64,000 bases of DNA from JAXHMB01 sp034521755 (lineage in GTDB: Bacteria > Bacteroidota > Rhodothermia > Balneolales > Balneolaceae), in assembly GCA_034521755.1 (NCBI GenBank), contig JAXHMB010000003.1, forward strand, positions 62,001 through 126,000. The letters run 5' to 3'. Positions 27,536 through 35,997 of the stretch are shown here, in pieces. Each line of letters opens with the position of its first letter. Position 1 is the stretch's first letter. The notes under the pieces are model-generated. The model ran no database searches. It was not told the DNA's origin and saw nothing but the letters and a program-made list of their open reading frames with translations. The position numbers and the translations under genes were made by a program.

Positions 27536-27766
27536 TTATTCAGGGTCTTTATTCTGTCGACTTATTTTAGTCTCTGGAAAGAAATACATCTCTAACAAAA
27601 TGGATAGGTTTACATAAAATAATAGTAAATAATCAAATCCAGATGCTTGAAAAGATTCCTTCAATAAAACACCGACAAAAATTATTACAATGTATAGTGC
27701 TGCGATAGATACGGATATAGTCCATGCTTTATACCAAAATGGACGTCCTTTAATTTTATTTAGCAT
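27536..27766 (-). CDS. Small two-helix membrane protein
   Basis: A 76-residue protein, MLNKIKGRPFWYKAWTISVS then a first membrane helix (about 15-37) and a second (about 45-62: YLLLFYVNLSILLEMYFF), with a charged C-terminal tail (KISRQNKDPE). AGGGGA lies 8 bases before the start at 27766, a good ribosome site. I do not recognise the family and it has no obvious operon partner. Confidence 0.5.
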   Translation of the reverse strand: MLNKIKGRPFWYKAWTISVSIAALYIVIIFVGVLLKESFQASGFDYLLLFYVNLSILLEMYFFPETKISRQNKDPE

Positions 27767-28169
27767 ATTTTCCCCTGTTAATATTTCAGTAATTAAGGAT
27801 GCAAGTTAACCAAAATCTTGGAATTTCAGAGTGCATCCGGAAGAAGGCATGAATATTGACTTGTCCACCAAATTAAATGGGGAGCAAACTTGAATAAACA
27901 AACTTATCCCCCCAATAGAAAATAAGACATGGCGGGATTTATGTTACATGGAGCATTCATATTCTAACATATATCACTGTATTACCTACCCATCTTTGTT
28001 TTCGAGGAAAATCTGTTAGTTATACAACACAAATGTGTAAATGTGTAACACCTCCCTCCTTATATATCCACATATTATTCTTCAGACAGTGATTACTCCT
28101 ATGATACTTAACTTATGGAGCAACCACTGAAATGCAATTAACTATACATAATTCATAACTTTATATAAG
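27767..28169. other. Intergenic region, no gene seen
   Basis: About 400 bp between divergent genes with no supported gene. It contains a short direct repeat (AAATGTGTAAATGTGTAAC near 28032) and GTTAGTTATACAAC near 28015. The promoters of both flanking genes must lie here; I cannot place them with confidence. Confidence 0.5.
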
Positions 28170-28613
28170 ATGAAAACAATACGTCTTTTAATTACTTCCA
28201 TATTTATAATATTTGCTGCTCAATCGATGGCTGTAGCACAATCAATAGACATTACTGAAAAGTTTAAGAAACATTTCAACGAAACTGTTCAGGAAGTTCA
28301 GCAGACAGAGAGTGCAAATGAAAAACGATTGATTCTAAATGAATCGTTCACCAAAATGATTACTGCCATAGATCGCATTGAATCGCGGGCAAACCTATCT
28401 GAAAAGGAAATGGCACAGCTTCAATCATATAAACTTGGGATAGAAGAAAAAAAGAATGAATTAAACGGGTTAGACGGATTTAATGAGGTTCAAGATGAAG
28501 ATCTGGATGACTTCTCCAATTTCTCCCAGGATTTTATGGAACAGGCTGCCAATACAGTAACCATTGGTCTTACAACCGTTCTTTTGGTCGTTATCATACT
28601 TCTGTTGCTATAA
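28170..28613 (+). CDS. Secreted helical protein with C-terminal membrane anchor
   Basis: A 147-residue protein. The signal peptide (MKTIRLLITSIFIIFAAQSMAVA, cut before QSID in the run after residue 23) is followed by about 90 residues of charged, heptad-like helix (EVQQTESANEKRLILNESF; NLSEKEMAQLQSYKLGIEEK). An acidic stretch (EVQDEDLDDFSNFSQDF) precedes a C-terminal hydrophobic segment (TVTIGLTTVLLVVIILLLL) that ends the protein. It is therefore probably a periplasmic protein tethered to the inner membrane. No family recognised. It lies 110 bp before the clostripain-like gene, in the same direction. Confidence 0.72.
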   Translation: MKTIRLLITSIFIIFAAQSMAVAQSIDITEKFKKHFNETVQEVQQTESANEKRLILNESFTKMITAIDRIESRANLSEKEMAQLQSYKLGIEEKKNELNGLDGFNEVQDEDLDDFSNFSQDFMEQAANTVTIGLTTVLLVVIILLLL

Positions 28614-28724
28614 TTAGTATAAGTCAGATATATGCATCTATTTGGAATCGGTTTCTTCAATCAGAAGAAGCCGTTTTCAAATAGTGATGGTGAGTTCACT
28701 CCCGTTAATTAGTATTAAAAGTTT

Positions 28725-29813
28725 ATGTTCAATTCATCTTTAGTATATAAAGCCCTGATCTGGTCAACCCTGTTCATAGGATTTTTTTTATCAGGGTGCA
28801 GCTCTACTTCTGAATTATTCACAGATTCCCCAAAAGATGAAACTGTGAACGTGGAATATTCTGTGATCTATTACATCCATGCCGATGCCGATTATCTCTA
28901 TCATGATGCTTCCGGAGATCCGGTTAAGGCAAACTCACAGGTACTTGATACTGCACTAAGTGTTGCTGAAGATGCGAAATCGGGAGAGGTTTTTGTGTTT
29001 TATCAGCGTCCGGAGAAAAAATTCCTGGGTCTGTTTCCACGCAGAAGCAGCCAATTATATCACTATATAAACGGGGAATTAACCGGCCATCTTAAGTATC
29101 GTCATGCCGATAAGAAGGAAGACTTTCTCACTACAGAAGCGCGGATCTATAACCAATACCGAAGCCATTCCGGGAAGGAAGATCAGCGAAACTACTTTCT
29201 CTATTTTGGCCACGAAATACCTGATAACGACGGGAAAAAATATCATCGAACGTTGCCGGATATTGCAGTCAATACCACTTCTTTTTCGGGGGGTATTCAG
29301 AAGTTTTTGGTCACAGATGAACAACGATTTGATCTTATCGTGCTCTCAACCTGCAATAACGGAACTCCTGTAATGGCAGAACATCTGATGCCGTTTTCAG
29401 ATATTCTGCTTGCCTCCCCGCAAAATCTGCATCTGTCACATATCGATTCAAAAAGCTTGGATTTACTGGAGAGTGATCCCGGGATTTCGTCGATTCAAGT
29501 AGCTGATTCCATGGCCGATCAAACCTTCCGGCGCCTGGAAAAAGAAGTACAAACTACCATTACGCTTACCGTATATGATCTTGAAATAGTACAGGAATAC
29601 AAAAACGCGCTTCACGCTTTTGCCACAAAATATGAGGCCTTGGATAGCATGCAATACTTTTCTGATAATGTTGATTGCAATCAGGTTGAATTCTTTGATG
29701 ATGACACATTCGGAAAGGGGTTACATACATGGTTTAAACCGGCAAAATTTGGAAGAAGATCATCCAACTCTACTCATTCCGGTTGGGGATGTAAGCCACT
29801 TATACAAAATTGA
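28725..29813 (+). CDS. Clostripain-like (C11, caspase-fold) lipoprotein, putative
   Basis: A 362-residue protein with a lipoprotein signal (FLSGC, Cys25). The core pattern is that of caspase-fold cysteine peptidases: an early strand SVIYYIHADADYLYHDA, the histidine strand NYFLYFGHEIPD (His163), and the cysteine strand FDLIVLSTCNNGTPVMAEHL (Cys210). DILLASPQNLHLSHI follows, as 'YLVAS' follows in clostripains. The C terminus FKPAKFGRRSSNSTHSGWGC is compatible with this group. Position of His before Cys by about 47 residues fits C11. The peptidase call is my inference from these motifs; target unknown. Confidence 0.6.
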   Translation: MFNSSLVYKALIWSTLFIGFFLSGCSSTSELFTDSPKDETVNVEYSVIYYIHADADYLYHDASGDPVKANSQVLDTALSVAEDAKSGEVFVFYQRPEKKFLGLFPRRSSQLYHYINGELTGHLKYRHADKKEDFLTTEARIYNQYRSHSGKEDQRNYFLYFGHEIPDNDGKKYHRTLPDIAVNTTSFSGGIQKFLVTDEQRFDLIVLSTCNNGTPVMAEHLMPFSDILLASPQNLHLSHIDSKSLDLLESDPGISSIQVADSMADQTFRRLEKEVQTTITLTVYDLEIVQEYKNALHAFATKYEALDSMQYFSDNVDCNQVEFFDDDTFGKGLHTWFKPAKFGRRSSNSTHSGWGCKPLIQN

Positions 29814-29978
29814 TGGGATCTATAACCCCTGAACAAATTACCGCCGTTTAAATATGTGATGTATATAACATATTTCTTCTATTCCGTAACAATTGCGATT
29901 TAAAATCCATGCATTTTGTTTGCACATGAAAAGCTTTAGACATTTTTAAATCGGTTGAAACCAGATAAAATTAATAAT

Positions 29979-30326
29979 ATGAAAACGTTAGAAGTTGAGA
30001 AATCAAAAGTATTTATCACTGTCGAAATTATCGAATATGTTCCGAACTCTGTTGTGATTACAACGATTATTAAAAAACCAACCGGTAATATTAGTGCTGT
30101 TTCATTGGATGCCGGGGAGAAACTGGAAGAAAAAACGTCTCCATTCGACACTTTTATCCAGGTTATTGATGGAAAGGCGTCTGTTATTATTGACGGAAAT
30201 AGATATGCGTTAACAACCGGCCAAAGCATTATTATCCCGGCTCATTCCCGCAATTCAATTAAGGCGAATAACAGATTTAAAATGATATCAACTGTAATTA
30301 AAAGCGGATATGTGGATGTGAGCTGA
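29979..30326 (+). CDS. Small cupin-domain protein
   Basis: A 115-residue single-domain cupin: ISAVSLDAGEKLEEKTSPFD, VIDGKASVIIDGNRYALTTG, QSIIIPAHSRNSIKANNRF. The usual metal-binding histidine pair is reduced to one (PAHSRN), so metal binding is uncertain. An upstream in-frame ATG at 29955 exists; I prefer 29979 (MKTLEVEKSK), which fits the family N terminus. It ends in a strong terminator and stands alone between the clostripain-like gene and AraC paralog 2. Confidence 0.75.
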   Translation: MKTLEVEKSKVFITVEIIEYVPNSVVITTIIKKPTGNISAVSLDAGEKLEEKTSPFDTFIQVIDGKASVIIDGNRYALTTGQSIIIPAHSRNSIKANNRFKMISTVIKSGYVDVS

Positions 30327-30415
30327 TTTTTTTAAAATAATTTATTCCAAACAGGAATGATCTTTTTTATCTCTGTTTATTAGGACAATGCAAAGGGCTT
30401 GAAGTGAGAGTGGAA

Positions 30416-30466
30416 AATGAACAACAAAAATGATCAGGAAAAGAGAGCTTGTTGTTCATTTTTTAT
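30416..30466 (+). terminator. Terminator after the cupin gene
   Basis: Perfect 12-bp stem AATGAACAACAA (30416-30427) and TTGTTGTTCATT (30449-30460), loop of 21 bases, then TTTTAT. It lies 90 bp past the cupin stop, so the transcript would carry a long 3' end. Confidence 0.65.
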
Positions 30467-30578
30467 ATCAATAAATTCTGTTACCACATTATAATATGCT
30501 TCACAATGAATTGATTAATTTCAATAAATGATTACCTCAACTCCTTTATTAAATAAAGAAGACAAAAAGCTCATGAAC

Positions 30579-31139
30579 ATGAAGCATTATGTGAGATATA
30601 TGGTGAGTTTACGATGTAAAACAATCGTTAGCGAGGAACTGAAGAAGCTGGGAATAAAATATTCTATTTTACCCTACGGAGCCATCAAGTTTCTTGAAGA
30701 GGTCACACAGGAGGATTTGAAAGCGCTCAAAAGAAACTTACGAAAGTCCGGGTTGGATTTACTGGATATTCACGAAAGTAAACTAGTTGACCGTATTATA
30801 AATACCATCATGGAAGTCATTCATGACTACGATGAACTGCCAAAGCTCACCTATTCTGAGATTATAGCTCAAAACATAGGTGAAGCAAATGAATCTGTTT
30901 TAAAAATCTTTTCAGAAGTTGTGGGTATGTCGGTCATTCAATTTATTGTGATCCAAAAAGTTGAAAAGATTAAAGAGCTGCTCTTATATGATGATATATC
31001 CTTATCAGAAATAACCTACAGACTCCGGTATAAGAGTGAACAGCATCTCATCGCACAGTTCAAAAAAGTAACCGGCCTTACCCCCTCATTTTTCAAACAG
31101 CTTAGGCAAAAAAGGCTGGGTAACCTTCAAGATCTCTAA
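30579..31139 (+). CDS. Small AraC-type transcription regulator, paralog 2
   Basis: 186 residues, the same length as paralog 1 at 26404, and alignable end to end: MKHYVRYMVSLRCKTIVSEE against MKLYIKYMVSLRCKMFVKNE, and IAQFKKVTGLTPSFFKQLRQ against LSNQFKKVTGLSPSYFKQLK. The longer frame to 30528 has no counterpart in the paralog, so I start at 30579. The non-cupin N-terminal domain may sense a ligand. It sits directly upstream of the ice-binding genes and a fragment of a third copy precedes the third one, which makes it a candidate regulator of that cluster (inference). Confidence 0.85.
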   Translation: MKHYVRYMVSLRCKTIVSEELKKLGIKYSILPYGAIKFLEEVTQEDLKALKRNLRKSGLDLLDIHESKLVDRIINTIMEVIHDYDELPKLTYSEIIAQNIGEANESVLKIFSEVVGMSVIQFIVIQKVEKIKELLLYDDISLSEITYRLRYKSEQHLIAQFKKVTGLTPSFFKQLRQKRLGNLQDL

Positions 31140-31267
31140 GCAGGGCAGGATTCAAGCCTTAAACAAAGTTTAATTTACACTCCCGGCTCCTCAAAAACAG
31201 TAAGTTATGTAACTTTTTTCTGCTGCTGTGTAATGGTTACTGTGTTTTTTAAGTGCATTTTATATTC

Positions 31268-31283
31268 GTGATGATAATATCAC
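31268..31283. promoter_or_regulatory. Palindromic operator candidate before ice-binding gene 1
   Basis: GTGATGATAATATCAC, followed by the hairpin CCCG-TTTTCT-CGGG (31289-31302). The last palindrome base is 33 bases before ATG 31317, exactly as at the other two ice-binding genes. An upstream AGTTATGTAACT (31203) is shared too. Confidence 0.65.
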
Positions 31284-31316
31284 AACAACCCGTTTTCTCG
31301 GGTAACACTTAATAAC

Positions 31317-32135
31317 ATGAATTCAATTAATACCTATTTTAACAATACTACATTAGTAGCTCTTTTAATGGCTACGGTCATGATTGGATGTAGCAACAAT
31401 ACTACCGGCGTTGAGGATGACGACAAAATTGACATCCCTATCCAAACGATCGGACAATCAGCAGTCAACCTGCAGACAGCCGGTAATTTTGTGATCCTGG
31501 CAGGTTCAGAGATTTCAAACATTCCGACTTCAGCAATAACAGGCCATATCGGCTTAAGCCCGGCAGCAGGCTCGATGATCACAGGTTTTTCTATGGTTTA
31601 TACTACAGGTGATCAGTACGCAACATCTTCTCAAGTAACCGGGAAGTTATATGCCTCTGACTATGGAGATCCAACTCCGTCTAATATGACAACAGCAAAA
31701 GGTGATTTAACTACTGCGTATAACGATGCAGCCGGAAGAACATCTGACGATATTGTATTGCTGTCAGGTAACCTTGGTGGGTTAACACTGACCCCGGGGC
31801 TTTATAAGTCAAGCGGCTCACTGGAAATTTCATCCGGTGACCTTACCTTTGATGCCAGAGGTGATACCAGTGCGGTCTTTATCATTCAGATTGCCTCTAC
31901 ACTTACCACAAGCTCCGATCGCAAAGTGATATTAGCCGGCGATGCAAAAGCCTCAAATATTTTCTGGCAAGTAGGTACATCCGCTACGCTTGGTACCACT
32001 TCAGTAATGAAGGGAACCATCATGGCTGATCAGTCTATAGCCGTGAACACCGGTGCTTCTGTTGAAGGTAGATTGCTGGCTAGAATAGCAGCAGTTACCA
32101 TCGAAGGCAACACCATTGTAACACCTGCCCAATAA
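31317..32135 (+). CDS. Ice-binding (DUF3494) lipoprotein 1
   Basis: 272 residues. Lipoprotein signal to VMIGC, then an acidic spacer, then a DUF3494 ice-binding domain (about 50-270): NFVILAGSEISNIPTSAITG, HIGLSPAAGSMITGFS, TPSNMTTAKGDLTTAYNDAA, LTLTPGLYKSSGSLEISSGD, VFIIQIASTLTTSSD, NIFWQVGTSATLGTTSVMKG, GRLLARIAAVTIEGNTIV. These right-handed beta-solenoid proteins bind ice and inhibit its recrystallisation, usually outside the cell or at its surface. No Ig-like domain in this copy. It has its own terminator and shares its leader with the two paralogs downstream. Confidence 0.93.
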   Translation: MNSINTYFNNTTLVALLMATVMIGCSNNTTGVEDDDKIDIPIQTIGQSAVNLQTAGNFVILAGSEISNIPTSAITGHIGLSPAAGSMITGFSMVYTTGDQYATSSQVTGKLYASDYGDPTPSNMTTAKGDLTTAYNDAAGRTSDDIVLLSGNLGGLTLTPGLYKSSGSLEISSGDLTFDARGDTSAVFIIQIASTLTTSSDRKVILAGDAKASNIFWQVGTSATLGTTSVMKGTIMADQSIAVNTGASVEGRLLARIAAVTIEGNTIVTPAQ

Positions 32136-32210
32136 AAGAGCAGGGTTTGGAATCCCGTTTCAAAAAATGCTCATTGTTTATGGTCAATTTAAAATGAGCA
32201 AATAGAATAT

Positions 32211-32252
32211 AAGCCCTGTTGGATTTTCCATCAGGGCTTTTTCTTTTTTTGC
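32211..32252 (+). terminator. Terminator after ice-binding gene 1
   Basis: AAGCCCTG (32211-32218) pairs with CAGGGCTT (32232-32239), followed by TTTCTTTTTTT. It separates genes 1 and 2, so each has its own transcript. Confidence 0.85.
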
Positions 32253-32352
32253 ATTCAGATATTGTTTTAGGCTGTTTAGAAACAGTAAGTTATATAACTA
32301 TTTTCTTCTTCTGTGTAACAATTTTTCTGCTGTTCTTGTGCAAGTTGTAGGT

Positions 32353-32368
32353 GTGATAATTATGTCAC
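32353..32368. promoter_or_regulatory. Palindromic operator candidate before ice-binding gene 2
   Basis: GTGATAATTATGTCAC, 33 bases before ATG 32402, followed by CCCG-TTTTCT-CGGG (32374-32387). The upstream palindrome AGTTATATAACT (32288-32299) matches the other leaders. Confidence 0.65.
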
Positions 32369-32401
32369 ATGATCCCGTTTTCTCGGGTAAATTTTAGTAA
32401 C

Positions 32402-33511
32402 ATGAAATCAATTAATACCTATCTCAATATGAATATCATAACAGCAGTTTTACTTGCTGTTTTTATGGCAGGATGTAATAATAACAGTACCGGACCAACA
32501 GAAGAACCGGATATTGATCCCCCTACGGTTACGGCTACAAGCCCGGAAAGTGACGCCACAGGCATCAAACGTAATATCGCTGTTACCATCGCTTTTAGTG
32601 AGCCAATGGATCCTACTACAATCAACGAAACAACCTTTACGCTGAAACAAGGTTCTTCAGCAGTTGAAGGCGATGTTTCGTATGCAGGAACAACTACTAC
32701 GTTTACTGCTACGTTTACCCCTGTCAATCCCCTGAATGCATCTGAAGTATATACAGCGGCGATTTCAGTGGGTGCTAAAAGCTCCAAAGGGGTCGCTCTT
32801 GAATCCAAAACTGAGTGGAGTTTTACAACAGGTGGCTCAACTGAGGCTTTAGAGGTAGTGGACCTGGGAACATCAGGTGACTATGTTATTCTGGCCAAAA
32901 CGGCTATTAATAATGTCCCGACTTCAGCCATTACCGGAGACCTGGGCCTGAGCCCGGCAGCAACATCTTTTATAACGGGATTTGCCCTGACCGATAACAC
33001 CGGTTATGCTACTTCAGACCAGGTAACCGGGAGGGTCTATGCAGCTGACATGGCAGCCCCAACACCATCGAACCTAACAACAGCGGTTGAAAACATGATC
33101 ACTGCTTACAATGATGCTGCAGGACGTCCAAATCCGGATTTTGTTGAATTACATACCGGTGATATTAGCGGAAAAACACTGAGTCCGGGCCTCTATAAAT
33201 GGACAAATACCGTTACAGCTGCTGTAGATGTTGTACTATCCGGCGGTGAGAATGATGTCTGGATCTTCCAGATTGCTAATAACCTGTCCGTAAGCTCTGA
33301 TGTAAACTTTACACTGAGCGGTGGTGCACAAGCCAAGAATATTTTCTGGCAGGTTGCCGGTGAAGTAACGATTGGTACAGGCTCTCATTTTGAGGGTATT
33401 ATTCTGTCAATGACCGGTATCACACTGTCGACAGGAGCTTCCATGAATGGACGCTTGTTAGCTCAAACGGCAGCGATACTAGATGGCAATACGATCGTTG
33501 AAGTAAATTAA
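32402..33511 (+). CDS. Ice-binding (DUF3494) lipoprotein 2 with SbsA-type Ig-like domain
   Basis: 369 residues, lipoprotein signal (LAVFMAGC). An N-terminal SbsA Ig-like (Big_5) domain occupies about 40-145 (PPTVTATSPESDATGIKRNI; FSEPMDPTTINETTFTLKQG; KTEWSFTTGGS). The DUF3494 ice-binding domain is at about 150-368 (GDYVILAKTAINNVPTSAIT; GDLGLSPAATSFITGFAL; NIFWQVAGEVTIGTGSHFEG). The in-frame ATG at 32369 is inside the conserved leader palindrome, so I start at 32402. The Ig domain probably acts as a stalk holding the ice-binding face away from the outer membrane. Its DNA from 32522 on recurs almost unchanged in the third gene. Confidence 0.93.
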   Translation: MKSINTYLNMNIITAVLLAVFMAGCNNNSTGPTEEPDIDPPTVTATSPESDATGIKRNIAVTIAFSEPMDPTTINETTFTLKQGSSAVEGDVSYAGTTTTFTATFTPVNPLNASEVYTAAISVGAKSSKGVALESKTEWSFTTGGSTEALEVVDLGTSGDYVILAKTAINNVPTSAITGDLGLSPAATSFITGFALTDNTGYATSDQVTGRVYAADMAAPTPSNLTTAVENMITAYNDAAGRPNPDFVELHTGDISGKTLSPGLYKWTNTVTAAVDVVLSGGENDVWIFQIANNLSVSSDVNFTLSGGAQAKNIFWQVAGEVTIGTGSHFEGIILSMTGITLSTGASMNGRLLAQTAAILDGNTIVEVN

Positions 33512-33597
33512 ATAAACAGTATGACTGAAAAGGTTTTAGAGAATCTTTTCATGTTACATCAAAAGCAGCTTCGGTGGTAGACCGGGGCTGCTTTTTT
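32522..33597. repeat. Large direct repeat, copy A (ice-binding gene body and terminator)
   Basis: About 1.08 kb repeated at 35006-36083 with very few differences. It covers one Ig-like domain, the whole ice-binding domain and the terminator. Long stretches, such as 32640-32880, appear identical by eye. Confidence 0.9.
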
Positions 33598-33599
33598 TG
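33563..33599 (+). terminator. Terminator after ice-binding gene 2
   Basis: AGCAGCTTCGGT (33564-33575) pairs with ACCGGGGCTGCT (33581-33592, with G-T pairs), followed by TTTTTTG. Confidence 0.85.
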
Positions 33600-34138
33600 T
33601 ATTAGATTTTTGCCTGATGTTTTATAACACAAAATCACGTGTATATTCTCCTATATCTATCTATGAAGTCAAGGGGAGATCCCTTGGTTGGTGAAGTATG
33701 TGCAGGCATCTGGCAAAAAATTAACGTTGAGCTTGTAGAATGACGCAGGCATAACCAACAAATCGACCGAACGTGGTTGCGTTTAGTTGCTGCCATTCAA
33801 AGACTTAGTTTCCACCCCTTAACTGTAGTACTGAACAAGGAAAATAGGGGCTATTTGGGAAAAGGTTTCCCGAATAATTTATGGATAAGGAATTTTTGCA
33901 TTATCATGAATTAACAAGTTTATATAAAATAATAAAAAGGCTAAAAGTAAAGGTTCGTATATTTAACTCTTTTAAATATCAATAATTTTGAACTCTCATC
34001 AGTTTCTCAAATTCTGATAGAAAATAAGTTCTGCTTTTTATGATTTTTAATCGTTTAAATCAGAATTTTGTTGGATCAATATTTTTTATGTCATATAGAA
34101 CCTGTACTCACTGAGAGTTATATACACAACAATTGGTA
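33600..34138. other. AT-rich intergenic DNA, no gene seen
   Basis: About 540 bp with no supported gene. It is AT-rich and lies between the ice-binding gene 2 terminator and the IS256 remnant. Short inverted segments exist (GGGGAGATCCC near 33674, GGGAAAAGGTTTCCC near 33856), but nothing I can name. Confidence 0.5.
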
Positions 34139-34286
34139 GTGTAAACTAAACTCTGTTCGGGTTGTTTATTTTTTAGGGTTACGGGTTAAGTCCAGTGGCA
34201 GTCGATCACCATATCGAATGGCCAGCTGCTGGACGGTTAAGGCCCAATTTTGTAGTGGGCTCGTCCATTTCTTTTCAATGTTTTTT
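34139..34286 (-). mobile_element. IS256-family transposase C-terminal remnant
   Basis: On the minus strand the last 40 or so residues of a transposase: WATKNIEKKWTSPLQNWALT, then VQQLAIRYGDRLPLDL, stop at 34166-34168. The 'KKWTxPxxNWALTxxQLAIxxxDRL' pattern is the usual C terminus of IS256-type (mutator) transposases. GTGTAAACTAAACTCTG at 34139 may be the element's terminal repeat. The rest of the element is missing: the frame stops where the duplicated AraC fragment begins. Confidence 0.65.
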
Positions 34287-34387
34287 GTGGCCCATCTGTC
34301 TAACCAGTTTAAAAAAGTAACCGGACTTACCCCTCATTTTTCAAAGAGCTTAAGCCAAAAAGGCTGAGTACCCTTCAAGATCTCTAA
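34287..34387 (+). pseudogene. 3' fragment of a third AraC-type paralog
   Basis: VAHLSNQFKKVTGLTP, then a one-base deletion relative to paralog 2, then sequence equivalent to the end LGNLQDL with stop at 34385-34387. The first bases resemble paralog 1 (VAHLSNQFKKVTG), the rest and the following about 170 bp resemble the 3' end and downstream DNA of paralog 2 (31070-31317). Only the second helix-turn-helix remains. It marks the left edge of the duplicated segment. Confidence 0.8.
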
Positions 34388-34515
34388 GCAGAGTAGGATT
34401 TAGGCCTTAAACAGAGTTTTATTAACACTCCCGGCTCCTCAAAAACAGTAACATATATAACTCTTTTCTTCTGCTGTGTAATGGTTACTGTGTTTTTAAA
34501 GTGCATGTTGTACTC

Positions 34516-34531
34516 GTGATAATAATATCAC
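34516..34531. promoter_or_regulatory. Palindromic operator candidate before ice-binding gene 3
   Basis: GTGATAATAATATCAC, a perfect palindrome apart from its centre, 33 bases before ATG 34565, followed by CCCG-TTTTCT-CGGG (34537-34550). The rest of this leader is closest to that of gene 1. Confidence 0.65.
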
Positions 34532-34564
34532 AATAACCCGTTTTCTCGGGTAACTTTTAATAAC

Positions 34565-35997
34565 ATGAAATCAATTTATAAGTATTTCAATATCAGTACC
34601 GTAACAGCTGTTTTTCTTGCCATTTTTATAGCAGGATGTAATAACAACAGTACCGGTATAACAGAAGATCCGGAAATCGAGGCCCCCACGGTCGTCGCTA
34701 CAAGTCCGGAAAATAACGACACAAACATCGAACGTAATGTCGTTGTTAGCATCACATTTAATGAGACAATGGATGCTGCTTCAATCAACTCAACAACTCT
34801 TACCCTAAAACAGGGTTCTAATGCAGTTCAAGGTGCAGTTTCGTATGACGGAACCACCGCTACGTTTACCCCTGACAATCTCCTGGATGCGTCGGTAGTT
34901 TATACCGCAGCGATTTCTGTAGGTGCTAAAAACTCCTCAGGTGTTGCACTTGCATCCAAAACAGAATGGAATTTTACTACCGGAGGATCAACGGAAACCG
35001 ATGCGCCTACGGTTACGGCTACAAGTCCACAAAGTGATGATACAGGCATCAAACGTAATGTCGCTGTTACCATCACTTTTAGTGAGCCAATGGATCCTAC
35101 TACAATCAACGAAACAACCTTTACGCTGAAACAAGGTTCTTCAGCAGTTGAAGGCGATGTTTCGTATGCAGGAACAACTACTACGTTTACTGCTACGTTT
35201 ACCCCTGTCAATCCCCTGAATGCATCTGAAGTATATACAGCGGCGATTTCAGTGGGTGCTAAAAGCTCCAAAGGGGTCGCTCTTGAATCCAAAACTGAGT
35301 GGAGTTTTACAACAGGTGGCTCAACTGAGGCTTTAGAGGTAGTGGACCTGGGAACATCAGGTGACTATGTTATTCTGGCCAAAACGGCTATTAATAATGT
35401 CCCGACTTCAGCCATTACCGGAGACCTGGGCCTGAGCCCGGCAGCAACATCTTTTATAACGGGATTTGCCCTGACCGATAACACCGGTTATGCTACTTCA
35501 GACCAGGTAACCGGGAGGGTCTATGCAGCTGACATGGCAGCCCCAACACCATCGAACCTAACAACAGCGGTTGAAAACATGAATCACTGCTTACAATGAT
35601 GCTGCAGGACGTCCAAATCCGGATTTTGTTGAATTACATACCGGTGATATTGGCGGAAAAACACTGAGTCCGGGCCTCTATAAATGGACAAATACCGTTA
35701 CAGCTGCTGTAGATGTTGTACTATCCGGCGGTGAGAATGATGTCTGGATCTTCCAGATTGCTGAATAACCTGTCCGTAAGCTCTGATGTAAACTTTACAC
35801 TGAGCGGCGGTGCACAAGCCAAGAATATTTTCTGGCAGGTTGCCGGTGAAGTAACGATTGGTACAGACTCTCATTTTGAGGGTATTATTTTGTCAATGAC
35901 CGGTATCACACTAACTACAGGAGCTTCCATGAATGGACGATTGTTAGCTCAAACTGCAGTAATATTAGATGGCAATACGATCGTTGAAGTAAATTAA
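34565..35997 (+). pseudogene. Ice-binding (DUF3494) lipoprotein 3, two Ig-like domains, two frameshifts
   Basis: Lipoprotein signal (LAIFIAGC), a divergent first Ig-like domain (about 40-140: APTVVATSPENNDTNIERNV), a second Ig-like domain and an ice-binding domain nearly identical to gene 2. Compared with gene 2 there is one extra A near 35581 (ACATGAATCACTG against ACATGATCACTG) and one extra G near 35763 (GCTGAATAAC against GCTAATAAC). The first stops the frame at 35599. The remainder is open in the third frame to 35997. Without the insertions it would be about 477 residues. Either sequencing errors or a fresh pseudogene; product as written lacks half the ice-binding domain. Confidence 0.88.

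Noticed and set aside
31268..31283. CRP-type site (TGTGA-N6-TCACA) in the ice-binding leaders
   Set aside because: The GTGA and TCAC halves are 8 bases apart instead of 6, so a CRP assignment is not supported.
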